Positions 1 to 8,603 of a stretch of DNA of 64,000 bases are shown piece by piece. Within the stretch, counting starts at the first letter, position 1. Each line of letters opens with the position of its first letter. The DNA is from Streptomyces filipinensis (lineage in GTDB: Bacteria; Actinomycetota; Actinomycetes; Streptomycetales; Streptomycetaceae). The notes beneath the pieces were generated by a model. That model was not told where the DNA came from and did not search any database. It worked only from the letters and a program-made list of their open reading frames with translations. A program made the translations under genes and the position numbers. The stretch lies in assembly GCF_014649495.1 (NCBI RefSeq), contig NZ_BMTD01000004.1, forward strand, positions 372,001 to 436,000. Reading direction: 5' to 3'.

Positions 1-474
1 CCCTCCGGCGAGGTCGGCACCGAGCGCCAGGAGGAGAAGCTCCGCTTCATGGGCGAGTTCCTCGCCCACCTCAAGGACCTGCGCGAGCGGGCCGCCGCCG
101 ACGGCCGCGAGGTGGTCGTGTGCGGCGACTGGAACATCGCCCACCAGCAGGCCGACCTCAAGAACTGGCGCGCCAACACCAAGAACTCGGGCTTCCTGCC
201 GGAGGAGCGGGACTGGCTCGGCCGGGTGTTCGCCCCCGAGGAGGGGGGCTACGTCGACGTCGTGCGTGCCCTGCACCCCGAGGTCGACGGACCGTACACC
301 TGGTGGTCGTACCGGGGGCGGGCGTTCGACAACGACGCCGGATGGCGCATCGACTACCACGTCACCACCCCCCGGCTCGCGGGCAAGGCCGTGAAGGGCT
401 TCGTCGAGCGCGCGGCCACGCATGCCGAGCGCTGGTCCGACCATGCGCCGGTGACCGTCGTCTACGACCTGTAG
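1..474 (+). CDS. xth: Exodeoxyribonuclease III, 3' part
   Basis: C-terminal 157 residues of an exonuclease III/AP-endonuclease family protein (5' end outside the window). The family hydrolyses AP sites and 3' ends in base excision repair. The reading frame is open from base 1. The visible motifs are CGDWNIAHQQ (the GDFN-type catalytic Asp/Asn), a WRID-type segment (GWRIDY) and the terminal WSDHAPV carrying the catalytic Asp-His pair. These match the last part of the endonuclease/exonuclease/phosphatase fold in order and spacing. It converges on the MerR gene with about 24 bases between stops. The family assignment is firm; exact substrate preference cannot be told from the sequence. Confidence 0.9.
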   Translation, partial: PSGEVGTERQEEKLRFMGEFLAHLKDLRERAAADGREVVVCGDWNIAHQQADLKNWRANTKNSGFLPEERDWLGRVFAPEEGGYVDVVRALHPEVDGPYTWWSYRGRAFDNDAGWRIDYHVTTPRLAGKAVKGFVERAATHAERWSDHAPVTVVYDL

Positions 475-498
475 CCGGGCCCGTCCGGGCGGGCGCGC

Positions 499-1179
499 TC
501 AGGCGTCCGTGCCGCCCGCCTTCGCGGCGAGGCGGCGGTCCAGGGCCAGGGACAGTTCCGCCTCCACCACGCTGCGGGCCAGGGGGCGCAGGCGGGGCAG
601 CTCCTCTTCGGGGGCGTGCCGCAGGATCAGGGTGGCGAAGAGTTCGGCCAGGGCGTCGGCGTGTTCGCGGACGCGGGCTGCGGCCGTGAGGACCTCGCCG
701 AGCGGGATGCCCTCGCGGACCAGTGCGGAGGAGACGTCCAGCAGGCGGCGGCTGATGTGGACGATCTCGTCGCCGTCGGTGCCGAGGTAGCCCAGTTCGA
801 GGGCGGCGGCGAGGTTCTCCGGGGTGACCTGGCCCTCGAAGCGGGCGGCGAGTTCCTCGGGGGTGAGGCGGACCGGCTCCTCCTCGCTCGGGGTGCCGAC
901 GCCGAGCAGGTCGGCGACGTCCCGGCCCTGGTCGAGGGCCTCCGCGAGTTCCGCGATGCCGTTCAGGGTGTGGCCGCGCTCCAGCAGGGCGGTGATGGTG
1001 CGCAGCCGGGCCAGGTGGTGGTCGTCGTACCAGGCGATACGGCCCTCCCGGCGCGGTGGCGGGATCAGCTTGCGTTCGCGGTAGAAGCGCAGCGTGCGCA
1101 CGGTGATGCCGGCGAGCCGCGCCAGCTCCTCCATGCGGTACTCGCGCCCGCCTTCCTTGCGTTCCACGTCCTCTGCCAC
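499..1179 (-). CDS. MerR family transcriptional regulator
   Basis: 226-residue regulator. An N-terminal MerR winged helix (residues about 16-85: MEELARLAGITVRTLRFYRE) is followed by an alpha-helical C-terminal part without the Cys ligands of metal-sensing MerRs, so a small organic effector is more likely. The GTG at 1179 is chosen because a TAGGCT -10-like hexamer lies exactly six bases upstream, the geometry of a leaderless transcript. An internal ATG at 1134 directly precedes the helix-turn-helix and is a weaker alternative. It is divergent from the monooxygenase operon at 1312 and is the obvious candidate to control it through the shared 132-base region. Effector unknown. Confidence 0.85.
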   Translation of the reverse strand: MAEDVERKEGGREYRMEELARLAGITVRTLRFYRERKLIPPPRREGRIAWYDDHHLARLRTITALLERGHTLNGIAELAEALDQGRDVADLLGVGTPSEEEPVRLTPEELAARFEGQVTPENLAAALELGYLGTDGDEIVHISRRLLDVSSALVREGIPLGEVLTAAARVREHADALAELFATLILRHAPEEELPRLRPLARSVVEAELSLALDRRLAAKAGGTDA

Positions 1180-1263
1180 GCCCGCAGCCTATGTTGTACC
1201 GCCGGTAACTTTCGTTCCGCGCCCCCTACCGCTCGGTACGGAGCTGCTCTACAGTCCCATTGC

Positions 1264-1279
1264 GCCAGTGTTCACTGGC
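1264..1279. promoter_or_regulatory. Inverted repeat upstream of monooxygenase operon
   Basis: Perfect 7-base inverted repeat GCCAGTG-TT-CACTGGC, centred about 40 bases before the monooxygenase ATG and inside the MerR/monooxygenase intergenic region. Its position suggests a regulator operator, but MerR operators usually sit between -35 and -10 and no convincing promoter hexamers flank this one. Which protein binds is inference. Confidence 0.5.
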
Positions 1280-1311
1280 AGAGTCCAAAGGCGATGCGTG
1301 GAGGCTTCGGG

Positions 1312-2820
1312 ATGGCCGAGCACGAGCATGTACGGGTGGCGGTGATCGGGTCCGGGTTCGGCGGGCTGGGGGCCGCCGTGCGGCTGCGCCGCGAAGGGAT
1401 CACCGATTTCGTCGTCCTGGAGCGGGCGGACAGCGTCGGCGGCACCTGGCGGGACAACAGCTACCCCGGGTGCGCCTGCGACGTGCCCTCCCATCTCTAC
1501 TCCTTCTCCTTCGCGCCCAACCCCGACTGGCCGCGCACCTTCTCCGGGCAGCGGCACATCCGCGCCTACCTGGAGCACGTCACCGACCTCTTCGGACTGC
1601 GCCCGCACCTCCGCTTCGACTCCGAGGTCAAGCTGATGACCTGGGACGCCGAGAACCTGCGGTGGGAGATCGAGACCGCGCGGGGCACGCTCACCGCCGA
1701 CGTCGTCGTCTCCGCCACCGGGCCGCTGTCCGACCCGAAGATCCCGGAGATCCCGGGGCTGGCGTCCTTCCCGGGCAAGGTGTTCCACTCCGCCCGCTGG
1801 GACCACGACTACGACCTGCGCGGCAAGCGCGTCGCGATGGTCGGCACCGGCGCCTCCGCCATCCAGATCGTGCCGTCCATCCAGCCGCAGGTCGGCCGGC
1901 TCACGCTCTTCCAGCGCACCCCGCCCTGGGTCATGCCCCGCGTCGACCGCGCCATCACCGGCGCCGAGCGCCGGCTGCACCGGGCCGTGCCCCTCACCAC
2001 CCAGCTCAGGCGCGGCCTGCTCTGGGGCATCCGGGAGCTGCAGGTCCAGGCGTTCACCAAGCACCCCGACGAACTCGGACTCGTCGAGCGGCTCGCCAAG
2101 CGCAACATGGCCCGCGCCATCAAGGACCCGGCCCTGCGCGCCAAGCTCACCCCCGACTACCGCATCGGCTGCAAGCGGATCCTGCTGTCCAGCACGTACT
2201 ACCCCGCGCTGGCCGAGCCGAATGTGGACGTCGTCGCCAGCGGGCTCGGTGAGATCCGCGGCTCGACCGTCGTCGCGGCCGACGGCACCGAGACCGAGGT
2301 CGACGCGATCGTCTTCGGGACCGGCTTCCACGTGACCGACATGCCCATCGCCGAGCGGGTGGTCGGGGCGCAGGGCGGCACGCTCGCCGAGTCCTGGAAG
2401 GGCGGCATGCGGGCGCTGCGCGGTGCCACGGCCGCCGGGTTCCCGAACTGGATGACGATCATCGGGCCCAACACCGGCCTCGGGAACTCCTCCATGATCC
2501 TCATGATCGAGTCCCAGCTGAACTACATGGCCGACTATCTGCGGCAACTGGACGTCCTCGGAGGCCGTACGGCCCTCGATGCCCGGCCCGCGGCCGTCGA
2601 GGACTGGAACCGCGAGGTCCAGGAGCGCATGAAGCGCACCGTGTGGAACACCGGCGGCTGCACCAGCTGGTACCTGGACGAGAGCGGCCGCAACACCACC
2701 ATCTGGCCGGGTACGACGTCGGAGTTCCGGCGTGCGACCCGCCGGGTGGACCTCGCCGAGTACGAGGTCGTCCGCAGGCCGGCAGCGGTGTCCCACAAGC
2801 GGAGCGAGGTCGTCGCATGA
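1312..2820 (+). CDS. Flavin-containing (Baeyer-Villiger-type) monooxygenase
   Basis: 502-residue FAD/NADPH monooxygenase. It has an FAD Rossmann motif near the N-terminus (GSGFGGLG), the Baeyer-Villiger fingerprint FxGxxxHxxxW (FPGKVFHSARWD), and a second Rossmann motif for NADPH (VGTGASAIQI). These enzymes insert oxygen next to a carbonyl to give an ester or lactone, or oxidise heteroatoms. The frame is open far upstream. The ATG at 1312 is chosen because GGAGG lies seven bases before it; the ATG at 1294 lacks this. First gene of a three-gene operon whose members overlap by four bases. Trio order matches mycobacterial mymA-lipR-sadH. Substrate unknown. Confidence 0.85.
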   Translation: MAEHEHVRVAVIGSGFGGLGAAVRLRREGITDFVVLERADSVGGTWRDNSYPGCACDVPSHLYSFSFAPNPDWPRTFSGQRHIRAYLEHVTDLFGLRPHLRFDSEVKLMTWDAENLRWEIETARGTLTADVVVSATGPLSDPKIPEIPGLASFPGKVFHSARWDHDYDLRGKRVAMVGTGASAIQIVPSIQPQVGRLTLFQRTPPWVMPRVDRAITGAERRLHRAVPLTTQLRRGLLWGIRELQVQAFTKHPDELGLVERLAKRNMARAIKDPALRAKLTPDYRIGCKRILLSSTYYPALAEPNVDVVASGLGEIRGSTVVAADGTETEVDAIVFGTGFHVTDMPIAERVVGAQGGTLAESWKGGMRALRGATAAGFPNWMTIIGPNTGLGNSSMILMIESQLNYMADYLRQLDVLGGRTALDARPAAVEDWNREVQERMKRTVWNTGGCTSWYLDESGRNTTIWPGTTSEFRRATRRVDLAEYEVVRRPAAVSHKRSEVVA

Positions 2821-3791
2821 GCCGCCGAGCCGCTGTGACCCCGGTGGCCTCCGGGCCGTACGCCCCGCCCACCCCTTCCCGCGCACTCACCGTCGTCTCC
2901 GCCGACGGCGCGCGGCTGCACGTCGAGGTGCACGGCCCCGAGGACGCGCCCCCCGTGGTCCTCTCCCACGGCTGGACCTGCTCGACCGCCTTCTGGGCCG
3001 CGCAGATACGGGACCTGGCGACCGACCACCGGGTGATCGCATACGACCAGCGGGGGCACGGGAACAGCCCCGCGAGCTCCGCGTGCACCACCCACGCGCT
3101 GGCGGACGACCTCGAAGCGGTGCTCGCGCGGACGCTCGCGCGCGAGGAGAAGGCGCTGATCGTCGGCCACTCCATGGGCGGTATGACGGTCATGGCCGCG
3201 GCCACGCGCCCCCGCTTCCGGGAGCACGCCGCCGCCGTCCTGCTGTGCAGCACCGGCAGCTCGCGGCTGGTCGCCCGGTCACGTGTGGTGCCGCTCGGCG
3301 CCGGGCGGCTGCGGACCTGGCTCACCGGGCACGTGCTCGGCTCCCGTGCCCCCCTCGGACCGGTCACACCGGTGGCGAAGAGCGTCCTCAAGTACGCCAC
3401 CATGGGCGCTGGTTCCGCCCCGCACATGGTGGAGGCGTGCGCGCGGATCGTGCACGCCTGCCCGCGCGCCGTCCGCCACGCGTGGGCCGGTGTGCTGGAG
3501 GCGCTCGATCTCGACCACGGCGTACGGGAGTTGCATGCGCCCACGGCCATCGTGCACGGCGCGGCCGACCGGCTCACGCCCCCTGTACACGCCCGCGCGC
3601 TGGTCGCCGCGCTTCCGCACTGCGTGGGCCTCACCGAGCTGACCGGTGTCGGCCACATGACCCCGATCGAGGCTCCGGACCTGGTGACCGCCAGGATCCG
3701 GGAGCTCGTCACCACGTACGTCACCGTCACGGGCACCGAGCCCGAGGACGGGCACCGTGCCACCCCGGCGCAGATCAAGGAGGGCGCATGA
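2817..3791 (+). CDS. Alpha/beta hydrolase
   Basis: 324-residue alpha/beta-hydrolase fold protein. Visible elements are the oxyanion-hole segment SHGW, the nucleophile elbow GHSMGG, the acid strand HGAADRLTP and the terminal catalytic histidine in GVGHMTPIEAP. The start ATG overlaps the stop of the monooxygenase gene (ATGA), indicating translational coupling. A natural role is hydrolysis of the ester or lactone made by the monooxygenase (inference from context). An N-terminal stretch of about 25 residues before the fold is low complexity, without a clear signal peptide. Confidence 0.85.
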   Translation: MSRRAAVTPVASGPYAPPTPSRALTVVSADGARLHVEVHGPEDAPPVVLSHGWTCSTAFWAAQIRDLATDHRVIAYDQRGHGNSPASSACTTHALADDLEAVLARTLAREEKALIVGHSMGGMTVMAAATRPRFREHAAAVLLCSTGSSRLVARSRVVPLGAGRLRTWLTGHVLGSRAPLGPVTPVAKSVLKYATMGAGSAPHMVEACARIVHACPRAVRHAWAGVLEALDLDHGVRELHAPTAIVHGAADRLTPPVHARALVAALPHCVGLTELTGVGHMTPIEAPDLVTARIRELVTTYVTVTGTEPEDGHRATPAQIKEGA

Positions 3792-4672
3792 GCAGGGTCA
3801 GCCTCGAAGGGCAGGTCGCGGTCGTCACCGGAGCGGCGCGCGGGGTCGGTGAGCTGCTGGCGCGCAAGCTGTCCGCGCGCGGCGCGAAGGTCGCGCTGGT
3901 CGGCCTGGAGGAGGAGGCGCTCAAGGACGTCTCCTCGCGTCTGCACAGCGACAGCGCCCACTGGTACGCCGACGTCACCGACCACGAGACGATGAGCCGG
4001 GTCGCGCAGGAGGTGAAGGCGCGGTTCGGGAAGGTCGACATCGTGGTGGCCAACGCCGGTGTGGCGGCGGGCGGTCCGTTCGCCGACTCCGATCCGCAGG
4101 CGTGGCGGCGGGTGATCGAGGTGAACCTGATCGGTTCGGCGGTGACCGCGCGGGCGTTCCTGCCGGTGCTCGTGGAGAGCCGGGGCTATCTGCTGCAGGT
4201 CGCCTCCCTCGCGGCGATCACCCCGGCGCCGATGATGACGGCGTACTGCGCGTCCAAGTCGGGCGTGGAGGCGTACGCGCACAGCCTGCGCGCCGAGGTC
4301 GGCTACCAGGGCGTGCGCGTCGGCGTCGCCTACCTGTCCTGGACCGACACCGACATGGTGCGCGGCGCCGACCAGGACGACGTCATGCGGGAGTTGCGCC
4401 AGCGGCTGCCGTGGCCGTCCAACAAGACGTACCCGCTGGGACCGGCGGTGGACCGGCTGGTCGCCGGGATCGAGCGCCGCTCGGCGCATGTGTACGGGCA
4501 GTGGTGGCTGCGGGGCATGCAGGGCGTGCGCGGATATCTGCCGGCGCTCATCGGGACGGTCGGGCAGCGCGAGATGAAGCGGTTCGCGCCCCGGCTGCAG
4601 GGGATGCGGTCGGGGCTCGTGGGCGCGGGCGGGGAGGCCGACGAAGCGGCACGGGCTACACCCCGTAACTGA
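3788..4672 (+). CDS. Short-chain dehydrogenase/reductase (SDR)
   Basis: 294-residue classical SDR. The cofactor motif TGAARGVG lies near the N-terminus, NAG is at the end of beta-4, and the catalytic Ser (VASLA) and YxxxK (YCASK) are present. It would interconvert an alcohol and a ketone with NAD(P)(H). It overlaps the hydrolase stop by four bases (ATGA) and ends the operon. SDR, monooxygenase and hydrolase could act in series: alcohol to ketone, ketone to ester, ester to acid plus alcohol. Closest remembered architecture is the mycobacterial SadH-type SDR. Substrate unknown. Confidence 0.85.
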   Translation: MSRVSLEGQVAVVTGAARGVGELLARKLSARGAKVALVGLEEEALKDVSSRLHSDSAHWYADVTDHETMSRVAQEVKARFGKVDIVVANAGVAAGGPFADSDPQAWRRVIEVNLIGSAVTARAFLPVLVESRGYLLQVASLAAITPAPMMTAYCASKSGVEAYAHSLRAEVGYQGVRVGVAYLSWTDTDMVRGADQDDVMRELRQRLPWPSNKTYPLGPAVDRLVAGIERRSAHVYGQWWLRGMQGVRGYLPALIGTVGQREMKRFAPRLQGMRSGLVGAGGEADEAARATPRN

Positions 4673-4712
4673 TCCACATGCGTACCGTGGTCGGCCGTGT
4701 GAATCTGGTCGA

Positions 4713-4729
4713 GGCCCCTTCGAGGGGCC
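4713..4729 (+). terminator. Short GC hairpin after SDR operon
   Basis: Perfect 7-base stem GGCCCCT/AGGGGCC with a TCG loop, 41 bases past the SDR stop. No T-run follows, as is usual in Streptomyces. It could equally lie in the leader of the 80-residue gene that follows. Confidence 0.45.
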
Positions 4730-4765
4730 GATTCCCCACCTCACCCACCACGGGAGTGAACCCAC

Positions 4766-5008
4766 ATGGGTATGAAGGACAAGGCCAACGAGTGGCAGGA
4801 ACAGGGCAAGCAGAAGCTCGGTGAGACCCGTGAGCGGGCCGGCCAGCGCGGCCAGCAGCAGTCGCAGCGCGGCCAGCAGCAGTCGCAGCGTGGCCAGCAG
4901 CAGTCGCAGCGCGGCCAGCAGCCCCAGCGCGGTCGCGAGAACATGCGCGACATCGAGGACACGGAAGCGGAGATGGAAGACCGCTTCGACCGGGACTACG
5001 ACGCCTAG
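4766..5008 (+). CDS. Small hydrophilic repeat protein (CsbD-like N-terminus)
   Basis: 80-residue, very hydrophilic protein with no membrane segment or Cys. The first 20 residues (GMKDKANEWQEQGKQKLGE) recall CsbD-type stress proteins. The middle consists of a seven-residue Gln-rich repeat (SQRGQQQ) encoded by tandem 21-base units, and the end is acidic (DIEDTEAEMEDRFDRDYDA). It is likely disordered. The ATG is preceded by an ACGGGAG ribosome site. It is monocistronic between two hairpins. A stress-related role is inference from the CsbD resemblance; no function can be assigned. Confidence 0.75.
   Translation: MGMKDKANEWQEQGKQKLGETRERAGQRGQQQSQRGQQQSQRGQQQSQRGQQPQRGRENMRDIEDTEAEMEDRFDRDYDA
4844..4924 (+). 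repeat. 21-base in-frame tandem repeat
   Basis: Three units of 21 bases (4844-4864, 4865-4885, 4886-4906) plus a partial fourth, differing by only one base (C to T at the start of unit 3). They encode the SQRGQQQ repeats of the small protein. Such near-identity suggests recent slippage or copy-number change. Not a CRISPR: units are contiguous and in frame. Confidence 0.85.
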
Positions 5009-5040
5009 TCGCTGCGCTCGGCTCTGGCCGGTCTGGCGTG

Positions 5041-5067
5041 GGGCGCCCTTCCTCAGGGAGGGCGCCC
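5041..5067. terminator. Bidirectional terminator hairpin
   Basis: Twelve-pair stem starting GGGCGCCC and ending in its complement, with one G-T pair and a three-base TCA loop. It lies between the convergent small-protein gene (ends 5008) and tricorn gene (ends 5148), so it probably ends both transcripts. Confidence 0.75.
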
Positions 5068-5147
5068 TGCGCTTTGTCCGCCTGCGCTCTCTGCGCCCGC
5101 GGGGAGTCACGCCGTCTGCCCGCGGGCGGGATCGGTCGGGGTGCGAA

Positions 5148-8100
5148 TCAGCCCGGGCGCGGGGGGAGTTCGGGACGGGAGCGGTCGGGGAGGTCCTCGT
5201 ACGCCGGGGGTGTCGCGGCCGGGTTGGCGGTCAGGAGGTCCAGGGCCAGTTCGATGGCGGCGTCCATCTCGACGTGGCGGCCCTCGGCCCAGTCCAGGGG
5301 GGTGCGCAGGCTCTCCACGTCCGGGGCGACGCCGTGGTTCTCCACGGACCAGCCGTAGGCGTCGAACCAGGCCGCGTTCATCGGCACCGTGATGACGGTG
5401 CCGTCGCCCAGCCGGTGGCGGCCGGTCATGCCGACCACGCCGCCCCAGGTGCGCTGGCCGACGACCGGCCCGAGCTTCAGCAGCTTGAACGCAGCCGTGA
5501 TCATGTCGCCGTCCGACGACGTCGCCTCGTCGGCGAGGGCCACGACCGGACCCCTCGGCGCGTTGGACATGTACGACACCGGTTGCGCGTCCCTCGTCAG
5601 GTCCCAGCCCAGGATGGTCCGGGTCAGCTTCTCGATGACGAGTTCGCTGATGTGCCCGCCCGCGTTGCCGCGCACGTCCACGATCAGGGCCGGCAGGGAC
5701 ACCTCCATGCGCAGGTCGCGGTTGAACTGGGCCCAGCCGGAGCCCCCCATGTCGGGGATGTGCAGATAGCCGCACTTGCCGCCGCTCAACTCCCGTACGA
5801 CGGCCCGGCGTTTGGCGACCCAGTCCTGGTAGCGCAGCGGCCGCTCGTCGACGAGCGGGACGACGGCGACCCGGCGGGCCCGGCCCGGCTCGCCTTCCGG
5901 CGGGGTGAAGGTCAGCTCCACGGTCGTACCGCCCGACCCGGCGAGAAGCGGGTACGGACCGGTCACCGGATCGACGGGACGGCCGTCGACGTGGGTGAGG
6001 ACGGCGCCCTCGCGGATGCCGGTGCCGGCCAGCGGTGAGCGGGCCTTGGAGTCGGAGGAGTCGCCGGGCAGGATGCGCTTGACCGTCCAACGGCCGTCCC
6101 GTGACACGAGGTTGGCGCCGAGGAGGCCTTGCCAGCGCTGGTAGTGGGCCGGGCCCTCGTTGCGGCGGGCGGCGGTGACGTAGGCGTGCGAGGTGCCCAG
6201 TTCGCCCAGGACCTCGCGCAGGAGATCGGCGAACTCGTCGGGGGAGGCGACCCGTTCGACGAGGGGGCGGTACTGGTCGAGCACCGCGTCCCAGTCGATG
6301 CCGCTCATGCCCGGGTCCCAGAAGTAGGCGCGGATGATCCGGCCGGCCTCGTCGTAGGCCTGGCGCCACTCGGCGGGCGGGTCGACCACGTGGAGGATGC
6401 GGCGCAGGTCGATCCAGACGGTCGTGTCGCTGTCGCCCAGCTCCGTGGAGGGCACCGCGCGCAGGTCGCCCTCGTCGACGACGACCAGGCGGGTGCCGTC
6501 GCCGCTGACCGCGAACCAGTCCAGGTGGTCGACCAGTTCGGACTTCTTCGCCTTGGTGATGTTGAAGTACTCCAGGGTCGGGCGGCTGGTGGTGTCGGCC
6601 GGGTTGGCGAAGGTCTCGCCGAGCGCGCCGGAGATGGGCCAGCGCAGCCAGACCAGGCCGCCGCCGGCGACCGGGTGCAGCGCGGAGTACTTGGAGGCGA
6701 TCACCGGGAACGGGGTGACCCGCATGGCCAGGCCCTCCGCCTCCACGGTCACCGTGCCGGCCTCGCCGGTCTCCTCGTCCTCGGCCGGGTCGAGCCCGCC
6801 GGCCGCCGGACGGCCCTCGGGGTTCAGGGCGAAGGGGGAGGGGGTCGCCGAGCTCAGCGGGACGAGGTACGGGCGGCAGCCGAGCGGGAAGGACAGGTCG
6901 CCGGTGTGGACGTCGTAGACGGGGTCGAAGCCGCGCCAGGAGAGGAAGGCGAGATAGCGGCCGTCGCGGGTGAAGACGGGGTTCTCGTCCTCGAAGCGGC
7001 CGTTGGTCACGTCCACGACGAGCCGGTCCTTGATGCGGGCCAGCTTGATCTGGCGCAGGGAGCGGCCGATGCCCGGGTGCGACCAGGTGATCCAGGCGCC
7101 GTCCGGGGAGAAGGCGAGGTCGCGGACGGGCCCGTTGACGGAGCGGATCAGCTCGGTGACCCGGCCTCCGGCGGTTTCGCCGGCCCCGGTGCCCCGCGCG
7201 CCGGCATCCGCCGCGGGCCCTGCGGCGCCACCGTCGCCCTCCGGGGCCTCCCCGCCCTGCCCGCCCGCCGGAACCTCTCCGCCCTCCCCGCCCTCCTGGA
7301 CCTCCCCGCCCTCCTGGACCTCCCCGCCCTCCTGGACCTCCCCGCTCGCCGGGCCCTCCGTGTCCGCCGTCACGTCGATCAGCAGCAGCCGTCCGTCGTG
7401 CGAAGCGATCGCCAGCCGTTCGCCCAGCGGGTCGGAGATCATCTCCAGGACCCGGCCCAGTTGGCCGGAGGCGAGCCGGCGGGGTGCGCGGTCGCCGGTC
7501 GCGCGGGGGAGCTGGGCGATCTCGACGGCGTCCTCGCCCTCCGCGTCCGTCACATAGGCCACCTGGCCGGTCGTGCCCAGCATCTCCGGCAGCCGTACCC
7601 GCACTCCGGGCGGGTCGGTGATCGTACGGGCGGGGCCGTCGCGGTGGGTGAGCCAGTACAGGCTGCCGCGTACGACGACGGCGCTGGCCCGGCCGGTCTC
7701 GTCCACGGAGATGCCGTCGACGTTCTGCGCGGCCGGAACCGGGTACCGGCGGCGCCCGGTGGCCGGACCGCTCAGGCGGATCTCCAGCTTGCGCGGTACG
7801 CCGCCCGGGGAGAAGTCGTCCACCAGCCACAGGTCGCCCGCGCACTGGTAGACCACACGGTTGCCGTCGCCGGCGGCGTGCCGGGCGTAGAAGGCGTCGT
7901 GGTCGGTGTGGCGGCGCAGGTCGGTGCCGTCCTGGGCACAGGAGTAGAGGTTGCCGACGCCCTCGTGGTCGGAGAGGAAGACGATCCGGCCGGCGACGAA
8001 CATCGGGCTGGCCAGATGGCCGCCGATGCCGGGCACGAGCTGCCGGCCGTGCAGCCAGAGCCGGCCCATGGCGCCGCCGCGGTAGCGCTTCCAGGAGGCC

Positions 8101-8603
8101 GGTTCGTGCGGCGGGGTGCCGGTGAGCAGCAGGGTCTTGTGCTGTCCGTCGACGTCGGCGACCTGGATGTCGGCGACCGGGCCCCAGGGCAGTTTGCGGC
8201 CGGGGTCGCCGTCCGGGGACACCTTGTAGGCCGAGGTGAAGTACGAGAAGGGCTCGCCGTGCGAGGCGACGGCCAGGATGTCGCCCTCGGGGGTCCAGCC
8301 GCAGACCTGGGTGTCGGCGCTGCCCCAGTACGTCAGCTGCCGCGCGGGACCGCCGTCGACGTCGATCAGGTGGATCTCGGGCACCAGGCTGCGCCAGCTC
8401 GTGTACGCGATGCGGCGGCCGTCGGGCGAGAAACGCGGGTGCCCGTCCTTCGTACGGTCCGCCGTGAGCCGCCAAGGCCTGCCCGGGGCGTCGAGGGGGG
8501 CCAGCCACAGGTCGTCCTCGGCCACGAAGCACAGCAGGTCGCCGCTGAGGTGGGGGAAGCGCAGATAGCTCACCTCCCCATGCTTTTCCGCCCGCTGGGG
8601 CAC
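5148..8603 (-). CDS. Tricorn-type S41 protease
   Basis: 1151-residue tricorn core protease homologue. It has N-terminal beta-propeller repeats (WD40/PD40-like, e.g. FSPDGRRIAY, FSPDGAWITW), a PDZ region and a C-terminal S41 domain. The full catalytic tetrad is visible: Ser805-His806 (GTSHAY), Ser1030 in SSDGD and Glu1088 in VENHGV. The Ser1030-Glu1088 spacing of 58 equals that of Thermoplasma tricorn. The family trims peptides downstream of large proteases. Residues about 418-484 form a Gly/Glu/Ala-rich insertion with EVQEGG repeats. No signal peptide, so cytoplasmic. The ATG at 8603 fits the family start. Confidence 0.92.
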   Translation of the reverse strand: MPQRAEKHGEVSYLRFPHLSGDLLCFVAEDDLWLAPLDAPGRPWRLTADRTKDGHPRFSPDGRRIAYTSWRSLVPEIHLIDVDGGPARQLTYWGSADTQVCGWTPEGDILAVASHGEPFSYFTSAYKVSPDGDPGRKLPWGPVADIQVADVDGQHKTLLLTGTPPHEPASWKRYRGGAMGRLWLHGRQLVPGIGGHLASPMFVAGRIVFLSDHEGVGNLYSCAQDGTDLRRHTDHDAFYARHAAGDGNRVVYQCAGDLWLVDDFSPGGVPRKLEIRLSGPATGRRRYPVPAAQNVDGISVDETGRASAVVVRGSLYWLTHRDGPARTITDPPGVRVRLPEMLGTTGQVAYVTDAEGEDAVEIAQLPRATGDRAPRRLASGQLGRVLEMISDPLGERLAIASHDGRLLLIDVTADTEGPASGEVQEGGEVQEGGEVQEGGEGGEVPAGGQGGEAPEGDGGAAGPAADAGARGTGAGETAGGRVTELIRSVNGPVRDLAFSPDGAWITWSHPGIGRSLRQIKLARIKDRLVVDVTNGRFEDENPVFTRDGRYLAFLSWRGFDPVYDVHTGDLSFPLGCRPYLVPLSSATPSPFALNPEGRPAAGGLDPAEDEETGEAGTVTVEAEGLAMRVTPFPVIASKYSALHPVAGGGLVWLRWPISGALGETFANPADTTSRPTLEYFNITKAKKSELVDHLDWFAVSGDGTRLVVVDEGDLRAVPSTELGDSDTTVWIDLRRILHVVDPPAEWRQAYDEAGRIIRAYFWDPGMSGIDWDAVLDQYRPLVERVASPDEFADLLREVLGELGTSHAYVTAARRNEGPAHYQRWQGLLGANLVSRDGRWTVKRILPGDSSDSKARSPLAGTGIREGAVLTHVDGRPVDPVTGPYPLLAGSGGTTVELTFTPPEGEPGRARRVAVVPLVDERPLRYQDWVAKRRAVVRELSGGKCGYLHIPDMGGSGWAQFNRDLRMEVSLPALIVDVRGNAGGHISELVIEKLTRTILGWDLTRDAQPVSYMSNAPRGPVVALADEATSSDGDMITAAFKLLKLGPVVGQRTWGGVVGMTGRHRLGDGTVITVPMNAAWFDAYGWSVENHGVAPDVESLRTPLDWAEGRHVEMDAAIELALDLLTANPAATPPAYEDLPDRSRPELPPRPG
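7285..7345 (-). repeat. 18-base repeats inside tricorn gene
   Basis: Three near-identical 18-base units encode EVQEGG copies in the tricorn propeller region. The surrounding Gly/Glu/Ala-rich stretch is low complexity and probably a flexible loop. Boundaries are approximate. Confidence 0.7.

Noticed and set aside
616..1311. N-terminal extension of the monooxygenase frame
   Set aside because: It runs through the MerR gene antisense; the GGAGG-supported ATG at 1312 immediately precedes the FAD motif.
4844..4924. CRISPR-like regular repeats
   Set aside because: Contiguous in-frame coding repeats with no spacers and no cas genes.
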